Shown: positions 23,172 to 33,600 of the stretch, one piece after another | Position numbering within the stretch: position 1 is the stretch's first letter | Layout of the letters: each line of letters begins with the position of its first letter | Assembly (NCBI GenBank): GCA_034696485.1 | Contig: JAQIWT010000111.1 | Coordinates: 1-34,482 of the forward strand | From: Isohypsibius dastychi | Lineage: Eukaryota > Tardigrada > Eutardigrada > Parachela > Isohypsibiidae | Direction: 5' to 3' | DNA: 34,482 nt | Program-made: the position numbers and the translations under genes | The notes under the pieces: model-generated | Databases searched by the model: none | Seen by the model: only the letters and a program-made list of their open reading frames with translations | Told to the model about the DNA's origin: nothing

Positions 23172-23468
23172 TCTCTCATTTTTTCTGTATTTTCTATTTC
23201 AACTTTTTGAAAGATGTTCTACGAGGACTGATTAGCTTCTTCATAATTATTTTTTGTTCTTTCTTTTCTGTGCGAGATATCGCGACTACATATTAATTGT
23301 GAAGTGTTCTCTGTTTTTTCTCCACTTCGCCATCATCTGTTCCGTGTTTTAACAGCCTAACCAAACGCGCTCACTGACTTCATTTCTCATAAACACTTCA
23401 TTCAAAAATGTTTCGTCTCATTCATATCAAATTGTTTCCTATTTTTCATAACCAGCTGCGAGGTCTGT
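23172..23468. other. Convergent 3' intergenic region
   Basis: This 297-bp interval lies between the stop codon of the SLC12A8-like gene (+) and that of the hemopexin-repeat gene (-). It must hold both 3' ends. It is T-rich on the plus strand and has no clear AATAAA; both transcripts probably use variant signals. Confidence 0.4.
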
Positions 23469-25229
23469 TTAGTTTCTGCAATTGAGGGACATCTTTGGTC
23501 GACATTGTAGCCATCCATTGCCCTTCTTCCTTTCCGCCAAAGGCATATCTGAAATCACCTATTTTAACCATTTTGTATTCGTTAACAAGTTTGGGTCAAG
23601 TTAATAATCAAGTGACCTTAAAATTCTTGTCCATTTCGCTCAAAGTCAAATCGTCGGTTATGAAGTAGCTACAAGGACCAATATTCTAATAAGTTTATGC
23701 AAGAGACCATAAGGAAGTTTGTAGGGAACTGACCTTTGACCATTTTGATTATTGAAGGCGGTTGTTATTTTCGTGGCGATATCCGCGGGGAGATCATTTT
23801 TCATTGGATCAACAGGTCGATTTAACTTGATGTTAAAGAGAACAAATGTCTTTCCCGATATGAAGACGATGGTGTCTTTGTCTTTGACAAATGCCGACTT
23901 AATGGGCAATGGGACGCCCGGGAATTCTTTAGATATCAGCTGGGGTTTTCGTGGCTTGGCCGGAATCCGGTCTGTAGAGTATTTCCTGACGTTCTTTCCC
24001 TGAAAAATATAGAATAACATTGGTAATGTAACGATTATAATAACTGGAAATGAGCCACTTTTTTAATTCTCATCTCTCCATGTGTATCGTTTATCGTTCG
24101 TAATCAGATAGAAACAAGCTTTGACCGATTTAACTATTGTTATATATCAAATTTATTTAATTATTGTAATAGATCAATCAATGTGAGCCACATACCGAGA
24201 ATAAGTAATGAAAGCCATTGATGTTTAGCGCTGCGTCGATCTTCTCATCACCAAATCCGGGGAATAGCTGGGAAATATTTCGCGGACTGGATGACAGGAT
24301 TTCTCCGTTGGTTTTAATTTGAATGACTTGGCCATTCGTATGATATGCAAAGAACAGTTCCTTATTAAATGGCGCAATGGCGTTGAAGGTCAGATTTTGC
24401 GAGCATATTTCGGGAATAATCGGCTCGCATTCATCGTGATTTTGACCACGTGGATCATCATCTCCCCCACTTCCGCCTCCATAATATGGTCGCGGATACG
24501 CATCTGATATTTGAACATTATTCCGGTTGTAATTACTGAGCGATTCATTTCTTACATGGACTTTGAAACGCGCTGACTGAAAAGAAATAATGTCGTTCAC
24601 TTGTACGGAAAGTAATGTTTGTTTTACTTACGGAAGTTTGGTGCGGGAGCTGGAGCTGGAGCTGGAGCTGGAGCGGCATTCCCTACAAGTCATTGATCTT
24701 ATAATCACGTCATCTTATCCAAAGATATTTTGAAGTTTTACCGGCCGGGGCAGGTGCTGGTGCAGGTGCAGGTGCAGCAGCCGGAGCCGGGGTTGCGGCT
24801 GAATAAATTACGAGTATTAAATGGATGTGATTTGATACCTCATGTTGTTAAATCAACCTTGAATTTGGGCCAACAGCTGACTGTAAAGTGACTGACGAAT
24901 AATTCCACCAGCTGATCCGCCAGAATAACCTCCACCTGATCCATAACCATCTCGCTTAGCTCGAAATTTTGCTAAGGAGAATTTAAATGCAAAATCGTGA
25001 ATTGAACGCTAAATCAGGGCTTTGACTGACCTGTTGCTTCGACGGCCATCTCATGGAGCTTACTCCGAATTTCCGGTGTGTTCTAGTATTATTAGTTACT
25101 GGCTGTGGTGCAGGATTTTCGAGAGCACGTTACCTGAAATTGAAATCCTTGTGGGAAGCTGGAAACTTGTTCATGTCCAGGATATATCAACAAAGATGAC
25201 AAAATCCATATGCACACCTGATAATCCAT
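23469..25229 (-). CDS. Secreted hemopexin-repeat protein with Pro-Ala linker
   Basis: Nine exons (25229-25134, 25082-25031, 24971-24858, 24798-24742, 24682-24632, 24572-24196, 23999-23734, 23668-23617, 23558-23469) join in phase to 384 aa. Residues 1-23 (MDYQVCIWILSSLLIYPG...) look like a signal peptide. A Gly/Ser-rich stretch and a Pro-Ala repeat linker (exons 4-5, about residues 89-123) lead to a four-bladed hemopexin-like propeller from about residue 184. Blade starts read FNAIAPFNKELFFAY, KIDAALNINGFHYLFS, IKSAFVKDKDTIVFI and KITTAFNNQNGQSYFI. Cys180 before blade 1 and Cys374 in GWLQC at the end can form the disulfide that closes such propellers; this decided the acceptor of the last exon. 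No metalloprotease domain is present, so it is not an MMP. Such domains bind matrix, metal or haem; the ligand is unknown. Confidence 0.82.
24632..24798 (-). repeat. Pro-Ala coding microsatellites spread over two exons
   Basis: Two adjacent small exons (57 and 51 bases) each consist mainly of six-base units encoding Pro-Ala: GCTCCA-type in 24632-24682 and GCACCT-type in 24742-24798. Both have the same phase at both ends (1-1), so each is a cassette that can be added or skipped without shifting the frame. The product is an extended, stiff linker between the N-terminal region and the propeller of the hemopexin-repeat protein. Confidence 0.8.
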
Positions 25230-25907
25230 TTTTTTTATGGAGAACAGATATGTCAACAGAATCCAGAAATGGATAATTGAAGAATATTGTAGATAATTCA
25301 GAACTGGCGATGATGAACGTGTTAAGTGGGGAAGCGTGCTCTTTTGTTCTGATACATCATTTTTCCTTCAATCTTTGCGGATTTAGCGATGGACATGTCA
25401 GCAGTAACTTTTTTCAAGTCAGCGTATTTGCAAAAGCCACTAAGAATAAAATACCGGGGAAAGTCAATTCATTTCAGATATACAAGGGAAGAGAGGAAAA
25501 AACAAAACAAAAACAGATTTCCAACTGGATAGTTGGACATGAGCGATGACTACCATAAGCAGTAGTGCACGAACTCTGTTGTATATACATGACTTATTTA
25601 GGGCGATCAGAAAGTTTACTAGAAATCTGCATGGGTGTGTAAAGTTAAAATTTCTCATTCAGAACAGTTGGATTGTAACCAGCAGACTACGAAGGCGAGG
25701 AGGTGCTCCAGTTCCATCAATCAAACAACTCAGCTGAACAATGGCCCGGAAGATAACATTTTTCTCCTCAGCTTACAGTAATCACGACAGCAGTAGATGA
25801 TGATTATACAAATCTGTTTGCATAGATAGTGAAGCATATATATTTACATGAACTATCTTGGGTGCAGCACCGTACCTGCGAAATACGGCGGTAGTAGTGT
25901 TGAGAAA
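25230..25907. promoter_or_regulatory. Divergent intergenic region between hemopexin-repeat and ZP genes
   Basis: This 678-bp interval holds the 5' sides of two genes for secreted or surface proteins. No coding exon is supported. A promoter role for both genes is inferred from their arrangement only; I see no clear core element. Confidence 0.4.
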
Positions 25908-27352
25908 ATGGCGGCACGTGTCGCTCTCCTAGCCGTAGCTGCCTTCGTAACATTTCGGCTAACGGTTTTTCAGATTTCAGCACAGTCAACGCCGAAGACT
26001 GGACTGATCGACGTACCACAGGTACCGCATTTACAGAATCAGTTTGGTGGAAAGTGGTGACAGATTGTATTCCAGTTTGAGGCGAATTCTTCTCGCGGTT
26101 GTTTGGAATGCCATGGGAAATCAGCTGAATACCGAATAATGCATTCTGATATACTGGCAATCTTGACAGCAAACAACATTACGGAAACATCGAGAGTTCT
26201 TAGCGTCCGAGTAGGAGCTCGCTCCTCTCCAGAGTGTTTGGCGGAAACCTTTCCGAAAAGAAGTTCGACGCCGCAGCTGTACAAGATCTCAGTGGACTAT
26301 GACTCGTGCGGATTTCAGCAGCAGCTGACCAGCACTTCTCTCGTATATCATGGAACTGTGACCATCACTATAGAAATACCTTTAATGGACTCGAGTTACG
26401 AACGACTGATCCAGATTCCACTGAGTTGTTCTGGTGACCTTTCACCAACGATCTCCACTTCTGCTCCATTCATCGATGAAGTCATCAACATGACGGCGAT
26501 TCCAGGTGGCTTCGATATCGGAATAACGTATGTGTGCTATCTTCGTCGGTCCGCAATCACAAAATGACTGTGCACTATTAATTAGGTCATCTGCCACGAG
26601 TTCCCTGGAGCCGGAATTCTTGAATATCCGGGTCGAATCTCAAGTTATCACGCTAAAGATTTCCGTCGATGAAGCCGGAAGAGACAACTTTCATCTTGCA
26701 GTTGCTCGCTGTTGGGCAACTCCAACCGCCGATAAAAACGACCCGTCAAAATTCGAATTCATTCAAAACAAAGGGTGGGGGGTTTTTGTTCTTATTTTCT
26801 TCCGAACAACTACCGGTATCTGTATGTATTATTTCCAGATGTCTCGCCTTTCCCCGCATGGTCACACAAAAATCGACACGAGCTTTCGAAGTCAGTTACC
26901 AGCTCATTTCCTTCCAGTTTTTGGACAGGCCTTCCAACGAGCTATTTTTCCATTGTGACGTTTATATCTGCCCGATCGAGGGAGACCTCGATCGCTGTAC
27001 GATTCAATGTCCGAGCGGAAGTACTAGAGTCGTGTCCGCTCGGAATAGTACTGATACCGGAGGTCCTAACAAATCGGTGAGAACCGGTGTTGTAGCACTG
27101 AAGAACAAATCGCCCTTTATAATCCGACCTGATGGCACTCCGGAAGAAATTGAACCCGACCCAGATCGGACAACAACACCAGTCCCACGAGGAGAAGTCA
27201 CCTCAGCATCGTTCTTGTCATCGACATTTATAATGGCCGGAATCACTGCATTCAACCTGATTTTCATTTTCTATATCTACTGCAGTAAGGTCAAGTCCCT
27301 GGAGAAAAGTTTCCGCCTGATCAGCGACCCACCTCGAAGAGCACGGCATTAA
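25908..27352 (+). CDS. Zona pellucida (ZP) domain, single-pass membrane protein
   Basis: Four exons (25908-26021, 26076-26527, 26586-26774, 26839-27352) join in phase (0,2,2) to 422 aa. Residues 1-25 form a signal peptide (MAARVALLAVAAFVTFRL...). The ZP-N part has paired Cys with VDYDSCG. The ZP-C part is diagnostic: VARCWATPTADKND, then NKGCLAF, FQFLDRPSNELFFHCDVYICP and a following Cys-rich stretch (DRCTIQC). A membrane segment lies at about 381-400 (FIMAGITAFNLIFIFYIYC), followed by a short basic tail. ZP proteins polymerise into extracellular matrices; in ecdysozoans they organise apical matrix and cuticle. I see no RxxR furin-type site between ZP-C and the membrane span, so release may use another protease or not occur. 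An in-frame Met at 25848 would add 20 residues before the signal peptide and seems less likely. Confidence 0.9.
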
Positions 27353-27406
27353 GCGAGGATAGTTACTTGTGATCTTAATTCAGTGATTTCTGTAAAGCTC
27401 TAAATC
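27353..27406. other. 54-bp gap between convergent stop codons
   Basis: The ZP gene (+) and COQ2 (-) stop codons are only 54 bases apart, so the two 3' UTRs must overlap or be extremely short. No AATAAA is visible on either strand within the gap. Confidence 0.7.
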
Positions 27407-29520
27407 TCATTCCTGTTCTTGTTTCTTTTCAGAAATATCCTCAGTCTTCAATAAATTACCAAATACAATACTGATAAATGCTATTGCTCCAAGATAAATG
27501 TTAGAGTGGAATTTTCTCATACAGTCAGCAGGGCTCTCGAGATCGACTGCAAACGTCTGATAAGTCAAGTGAACTCCAATACCAGTGAGTCCCAGATAGA
27601 ATGGCCATGCCATATCGGCCATGTAACCACTTACTCCGAACATAGAAACCATTGCCGCGCTCAGCTTCCAAAGGACATCCGGGGTACGATCGCCAAATTT
27701 CAACGCGGTCGATTTGACTCCGATCCGGATGTCGTCAGATTTGTCCTAAATTCCGCTTTTCACAATTACATGTCTTTCTGATACAGTCACGGTGGAAGAC
27801 TCACCTGGTGAGCGTATATCGTATCGTAGACGACAGTCCACAACACCCCAGCAATGTAAAGTGGGAGAACGATCGTGAGGTCAAAAACGACGGTGATGGC
27901 GGTGTAACCCAGGATTGCTCCCCAGTTCAAAGCTAAACCTGAAAAAACACAGTAAGAAGACAGATGTTGTCTCAGATGATCATTGTTTCAGACATCAAAA
28001 GAGGTAAGAAACAGCAATGTCTAATACTGAGATGGTAGCAGTTTTGTTATCTGAAAAATCCCTGCAGAAACTCAGTCGACAGTTACCGTGAGCAGAGGGC
28101 TACGCCGATCAAGATATGAAGTAGAACATGGTTGCTTACCCAAAACAATCTGTGGATAATAGGTGAGCCTTTTGAATACGGGGTATGTAAAAACCAGGAG
28201 TAAAGAACTCGCTCCTAACAAAATGCTAGTAAACAGAGCAATCTTCAACTTACGCTACACACAGAAAAACTCAGCGAGTCCCTACCTCAACCAGTTTAGC
28301 TGCAATAAAACTACAAGGGCCAACCCCAGATTTCCGGCGAGCAAAACTAATGCCGGTACGAAGCCAAGACGTCCGGAAGCGAGGGGCCGGTTTTTTGTTC
28401 GTTCAACCTAACAAAAAAATCAGGTACGTTCAGAATACCTTGAAATTGAAATGAATTAGTACCTGCCGATCCAAGTCTTTATCCCACATATCGTTGACGA
28501 TACAGCCGGCACTGCGCATGAAGATTGCTCCGCCACCAAAAAGCGCCAACATCCGTATATCAGGAAGTTCTCCGGCGCCGGCTGCCATTGCGATGCCCCA
28601 TGCACATGGCCAGTAAAGCAACCATGTTCCTGCAATACAATGCGTTATGTTCCACGCTTTTGCAATATTTTTTCCCGCTATGTAGCAGGGCCTGAATCAA
28701 GCTTATTCTGAGTCCAGAACTTCCGTGACCTTTCAGTAATTTGTCATCTCGGAGCCGGCTCACATGCAAGACTCCAGGCAAGCATACAAAATACAAGTTC
28801 TTCAAAGTCCAGCGATTCAAGATCGAACAGGTGCTCACTTACTGGAAAGGCTTGTTGTTTTTTCGAAGTCATCTGTGCTTGAAAATGTGTTTGTGCAACA
28901 ATTTCCCTTAAAAGTGTACATTTAGATTATCAAACTTTGCTCTACATAAGCACACTCGGTGCTGAACTAGCGTCTTGATTAGACCCTGCCGTGGGAACAA
29001 AATACCACAGCAAGCGATATCTCAGAAATCGATTGAAAACGAACTCTCACCCACGGGCTTGTCAATCCGTATTAGCTGCAGGTATGGCTGTGCAGCACGT
29101 GGACCACTATCTACAATTCTCTGGGTGTTCCAAGAAATGCGTCTCGAAATTTTGGAGAAATCTGATGACGGCTGTTTCGCGAAAAGCAGCCGCGGTCTGT
29201 TCCTGTAACAAAGATGGGCAAACGTAAACCGGAAAGAATAACATGCAGTAGTAGGAACATCATGTTGTGAAAAGCGGCTTACACCATAGTGAGAGTAAAA
29301 GTTTTTACTCTCACTATGCTTACACTTACCCAAGCTGTACCTGCTGGCAATAATCTCTGTTCAACAAAGCACTTGAAAATAGCTCATGTTTGCTGCTCGA
29401 TCGAAAACGACAGCACAAAAGTTCCGCCACCGAAGGATGTGGTTGATTTTTGATCGCGGATAATAGCAGGTGTGAATTTCCGGCCCGCAGAAGTGCATGT
29501 TTCTGGAGAAGGAACCGCAT
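27407..29520 (-). CDS. COQ2: 4-hydroxybenzoate polyprenyltransferase, mitochondrial
   Basis: Seven exons (29520-29330, 29202-29051, 28629-28463, 28407-28286, 28225-28140, 27938-27805, 27745-27407) join in phase to 396 aa, near the usual length. The enzyme attaches the polyprenyl tail to 4-hydroxybenzoate in the mitochondrial inner membrane, an early step of ubiquinone synthesis. An in-frame TGA four codons upstream fixes the start. The first 60 residues are basic and lack a transmembrane run, as expected for a presequence. The UbiA motifs are intact: NDMWDKDLD (Asp161, Asp164, Asp168) and [13 protein letters not shown] (Asp278, Asp285, Asp289), which bind Mg-diphosphate. [24 protein letters not shown] and FTYPVFKR also match the family. 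The exon 4/5 junction uses the acceptor ttactag at 28226; alternatives break the frame. Confidence 0.95.
29285..29318. repeat. Perfect 16-bp-stem hairpin in COQ2 intron 1
   Basis: Arms CATAGTGAGAGTAAAA and TTTTACTCTCACTATG are exact reverse complements with a two-base gt spacer. The whole 34-bp structure lies in the 127-bp first intron of COQ2, 11 bases from the 5' splice site on the minus strand. Such proximity could affect donor use. Confidence 0.88.
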
Positions 29521-29881
29521 TTCTGGATCTCATAGATATGTATGCATCGCCCAGGTAGCCACAGAAATTGTCCTTCAAAAGCTGTTGACAATTGATAAAA
29601 CTAGCAGATGGAGTGCGATAGTCTGTTGCACTTGCAAATATTTCCATTCTTGTGTAAAACGCAAACAAAGCAAATCCACTTCGATCCACTTCGTAACCTG
29701 GTATCCTGAACGAATTTGCAGGCGGTGGTAAGTGTAGCGGCTAGAATCGGCAGTAGAGAGTAACCACAACAACATTCGTTAAAATCTCTAAAATCTATCA
29801 AATTCTTGAGGTATTTAGTCTTGTTTGTTGCCCGAACGTATTCTGTAAACTTAGCTACGAGGTTCACTGTATCATCGAAGA
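29521..29881. promoter_or_regulatory. Divergent promoter region shared by COQ2 and MIC13
   Basis: Only 361 bp separate the COQ2 start (-) from the MIC13 start (+), so both promoters must lie here or overlap. The half next to MIC13 (from about 29723) is duplicated at 2677-2837. Blocks kept in both copies, AGTAACCACAACAACATT (29758-29775) and the TATCATCGAAGA just before the ATG, are candidate regulatory or leader elements. No classic TATA box is obvious. Confidence 0.6.
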
Positions 29882-30481
29882 ATGCGACCGTTTGTCAAGT
29901 AAGTACGACTAATCATTTTCATGCTACTACCTGGATTGCCAGAGAAGGCCGCTTGCTTTCAACGGAATCAGTCAACTGTAAGTCATTTTCTGAATTTATC
30001 TTATTAATGTTTTGCTGTTTCAGGAATCTCCTAAAAGCGGGATTGGCGCTGACTGCGGTAGAGGCAACTGCTCGCACTGGAATATGGAAGGATACTGATT
30101 CAGCGGAGCAGGGATATCAAGATACCAAACACACAGTTTTGGGAACTGTTCTTCCTCCCTTGAAGCCTTATTTAGAAAAGGTGGAACTTGCCGATCAATC
30201 TGTTTGATTTGCAGTGAAATTTATCAATAAAACTGAAGATTTTGATGTAAAAATTTGTTGCATTACAGGTTCCCTTCCCGGAATTTCAGCTTCCAAAAAT
30301 TGATTTTGTGGAATATTGGAATCGAGGTAAAATCGCTGTTTGTCCTCCATTGTTCAGACACTTATTTCCTCTTCCTGCAGGCGTTATCTCGACTTTTTCG
30401 TTTCTGGATACCTTACCGGGAAGATCTAGTGCTCTGGTCGGCTCAGCTTGGAGTAAGATTCGGGAAGTTGCGGCGAAGTAG
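29882..30481 (+). CDS. MIC13: MICOS complex subunit MIC13 (QIL1)
   Basis: Four exons (29882-29898, 30024-30201, 30269-30326, 30381-30481) join in phase (2,0,1) to 117 aa; human MIC13 has 118. MIC13 is a small inner-membrane protein that links the MIC10 and MIC60 parts of MICOS and keeps cristae junctions. The N-terminus MRPFVKNLLKAGLALTAVEA is the membrane-inserting segment. GIWKDTDSAEQGY matches the insect form of the family. The later part has FQLPKIDFVEYWNRGVIST, the proline-rich region and NxG(V/I)xxxFxFL core, and the C-terminus SAWSKIREVAAK is an amphipathic helix. The first exon codes only 17 bases, so simple frame searches miss the true start. A polyadenylation signal AATAAA lies at 30657-30662. 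Confidence 0.9.
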
Positions 30482-30698
30482 GACATATTCAGTTGGCGTT
30501 TTTTCTCACCGCGAGTCTTATGCTTCATATTTATTTGATTTGATATAACGTTCTTCAGGTAGATCAGAATCATGGAATGTTTATTGCTTCGATGCAGTTA
30601 CTAGTTTTCGTGTGACCTTTTGATGACTTGGCGATTGCATGTGCAGGGTGACATGCAATAAAAAGTTGAAACTGACGTCAGAAAATATCCTCCGCATT
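30482..30698. terminator. Convergent 3' region of MIC13 and guanylyl cyclase
   Basis: A 217-bp interval between opposing stop codons. AATAAA at 30657-30662 on the plus strand, 176 bases after the MIC13 stop and close to the cyclase stop codon (30699-30701), is the probable MIC13 signal. MIC13 mRNA may therefore overlap the end of the cyclase transcript. Confidence 0.5.
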
Positions 30699-33600
30699 TT
30701 AATTTGCAGGTTCATCCAGCCAAAACGTCGCCAAGTTCCCTTTACCCTTAGGAAAAAATTGTGATTAATAAAAAGGAATACACAAGGAACGACTTTGCCG
30801 GTCCCGAGCGCGTTCAGATTTAGAGAGTTTACTGTATAAAGTTCAACACAATTACCTTGATAGCCACCAGGCCTCTGGGTGTAATATTGAATCTGTGTAT
30901 GGCCGCCAAAAATGTTTCCGTTTGCTCACTGATTTGGATTTTATTCACTAAAATACAGAGTTCTTGCTGAACTCTGAACTAAGCATTTAACTGGTAATCA
31001 GCTGCCGATACCTTCTCCATGACTTTGCATTCTGCTAGCAGTGTTAATGGTATCCCCGAACCTGAAAAGTCATAAACTGCGGTTCATTCCAAAAAGGTCA
31101 CCATTCGACTGCCTACAAGCAGTAACGAGGCAGTTTGTGTCCAATCACGCCTGCGGGATAAGAGGATGACATCAGCATGAATCTAACTGTATAACAAACA
31201 CACCTGCAGCACATGGCCCTGAAATAACAAAATAAATATCGGGTAACTAGTCACGGGGTAACTACACCGTGCAATGTAATCGCACGTTCGAAATCGTACC
31301 TGTATGAATTCCGATGCGGGCTTGAAGCGAACCCACAGTGCGAACGCGAGGTTCTATGGAACAGCAAATCTTCCTGAGATGCAGTGCGCACTTGGCAATT
31401 TGTTCGGCATGGTGGTCGCCGTTACGAATTGGCAAACCGCTAGCTATCTGTATACGAAAACCTTCAAGAACCCCAGCTCGTTATGACTCAAATATACACT
31501 AACCATGTAAGAATCGCTGATAGTCTCCACCTTGTAAACCTCATAACTATCGAGAGCTCCGTCAAATACGGCGTACAGATGAGACAATAACTCAATGGAC
31601 TCAGTCGGGCTGCAGTTCGTCCAAACATGGGCGAACACGGGCACTTCGCTGAACATGATGGTAGCCGTATCGAACGTTTCCGGTTCCAGGGTTTTTCGAT
31701 TGCGGAGTGATGATATCATGGACCTGTATTGTCGCGTAAAGGCTAACATAACGGATACTGGAATGCGGGACTTGCTGGGCTTACTTTGGGATGAGCTCGC
31801 TGAGCAGAACGTTGACCCGGTCAGTTTCCGCAATCAGGTCTTCGGTTCTTTCGAAAACTCGATTGGTAAGATCCTCTGCGTAGATTTCCAATCGTTTCAT
31901 GAGGCTTTCTACGGCGGTTAATCGCGGCTGCACTGAGTGGATTTCTCCCATGACCTTTTTGATATTCGGTCGCTCAGTTGGGTTCGTGGCTAAACACGAT
32001 TTCATCACGCTCTGTAATTTGATTGGCACGCCACTTAATTGAGACTCCACGTCTTTTGGCATGAACGAATGTTGTTCTAAACGAACACGTATTTGTCGAC
32101 AATCCGCATGTTTTAAAATTCCATATTATCCGGAAAATGTTACCGTTCATATTCGGATGATTGCCTTCGTTGGCGTTCTCAGTGAATATCTCGACAAATA
32201 TCACAGCCAGAGAATACATGTCACCCGCCTTTGTTTTGGGCATGTCAGGATTCTTCGTGACTTCCGGTGACGTGTGAGTGGGAGACTGCAAGTCACAGTT
32301 TGGCATTCGTGTGACATCACCAAGTGAATGCTTGATCAAGGTGGTTAAAATCCTGTCAGTTGCAATCGAGGCTATTTGGATGGACAATCTGGATGTTATC
32401 ATACAGACAAAACTGGACAAGCCACCATGCACGCCGATCCGGCTTGAATGTATGTGATCCAAGCCCTGACCATGAAAAACGTTGAACATTTTAAGAAAAT
32501 AATTATATTTATGAAAAATATTTACGGCCATGATGTCCCAACACAGTGAAAAGCCAACTTCTTTGGCGAACTCGTATTCGTCACAACTGAGCATTGTTCG
32601 TAGTGTTCCCTTGCTGCCGTAATTCCAGACCACCGACGTGATGCCCTCCTGGAAATATATCCCGCGGAAAATACCAACGTTTGGGTGGACGAGGTGTCTC
32701 AACTGCGGGAATCCAAACAACAAATCACCGCAAGTTTGTCGTTTTGACATTCACAAAAAGCGTTCCACTTTACCTGCGCTGCAACCTTTCCAATTCCACA
32801 AATCACCAAAGCCTCCTTTCCAACCGAAACACTTGCGCCGTAGAAAACAAACAGATCACTGCTGTGACGATAGAGAACACCTGCTTCCTGGGTTTGTGAG
32901 TGCAAAGGGGCATGAGACTTAACACCAGCGTGGTTGATAGTGGCTGGAACAACTGGAAAATTGTGCTCGTCAAGGCACCAGCGGAGAACGTCGCGCTTTT
33001 CCTCTTGTTTTCTGGACCACCTACAGCTCAACAATAGCTCGTGTTTCTCAGAATGTCTCACCTTTAGAACGCACCTGAAGTACGCTTTGATAGATATCAA
33101 CAGCAAGAGCAGAAACGCCAGTGAGGAAACTACAGCAGCCGCTGCATCTCGCTTGCCTGGACATTGGCGAGAAGTTATGGAGTACCCGGACTGTGCAAGC
33201 TTTTTTTCAAGTATGACCGCTACCTGTTATGTTGGGACATTTCTCGTCGGAATAACCGCAAACTGGCTTGTCTGTCGGCGGCCCCATTTCGTCGATCCAT
33301 GCATTAATGAGGTCCTCGTTCAGCACGTCTATGGATCCAGTTTTCATGTGGTACATCCAACCGTCCTACAGTTCAGAGTTCTTTGATAAATGTATTCTGA
33401 TGGGATCTGAAGAACTCACATCAAAGTTTCCGAGAGATTTGTTGTAAAGCCAGAAAACCACATTCATTCTCCGAAGTCCATTTTGATTCAGATAGACACT
33501 TGCGGATGGTACAGGGAAGGTTCGATTCTGGATGAACGTCTTGACTAGTTTGCCGGACAAAGCATCGCTTGTAGGAAGTCCTGCTGAGACTAGTGATTTA

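Noticed and set aside
23402-23548. Alternative last exon of the hemopexin-repeat gene using the acceptor at 23549
   Set aside because: It is in phase but gives no family-like end. The acceptor next to 23558 gives GWLQC, the expected closing Cys of the propeller.
26669-27352. Single long exon of 227 codons for the ZP gene end
   Set aside because: The frame before 26839 is intronic read-through (poly-G stretch and no family match). Splicing at 26774/26839 joins NKG to CLAF, as expected for ZP-C.
28226-28285. Shorter COQ2 intron 4 ending at gtgtag or gttgaag
   Set aside because: These acceptors shift the frame into stops. The ttactag acceptor keeps phase and matches family length exactly.
29361-29689. 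Other minus-strand frames over COQ2 exon 1 (101 and 76 codons)
   Set aside because: Only the frame starting at 29520 joins in phase to the next exon and has a presequence-like N-terminus.
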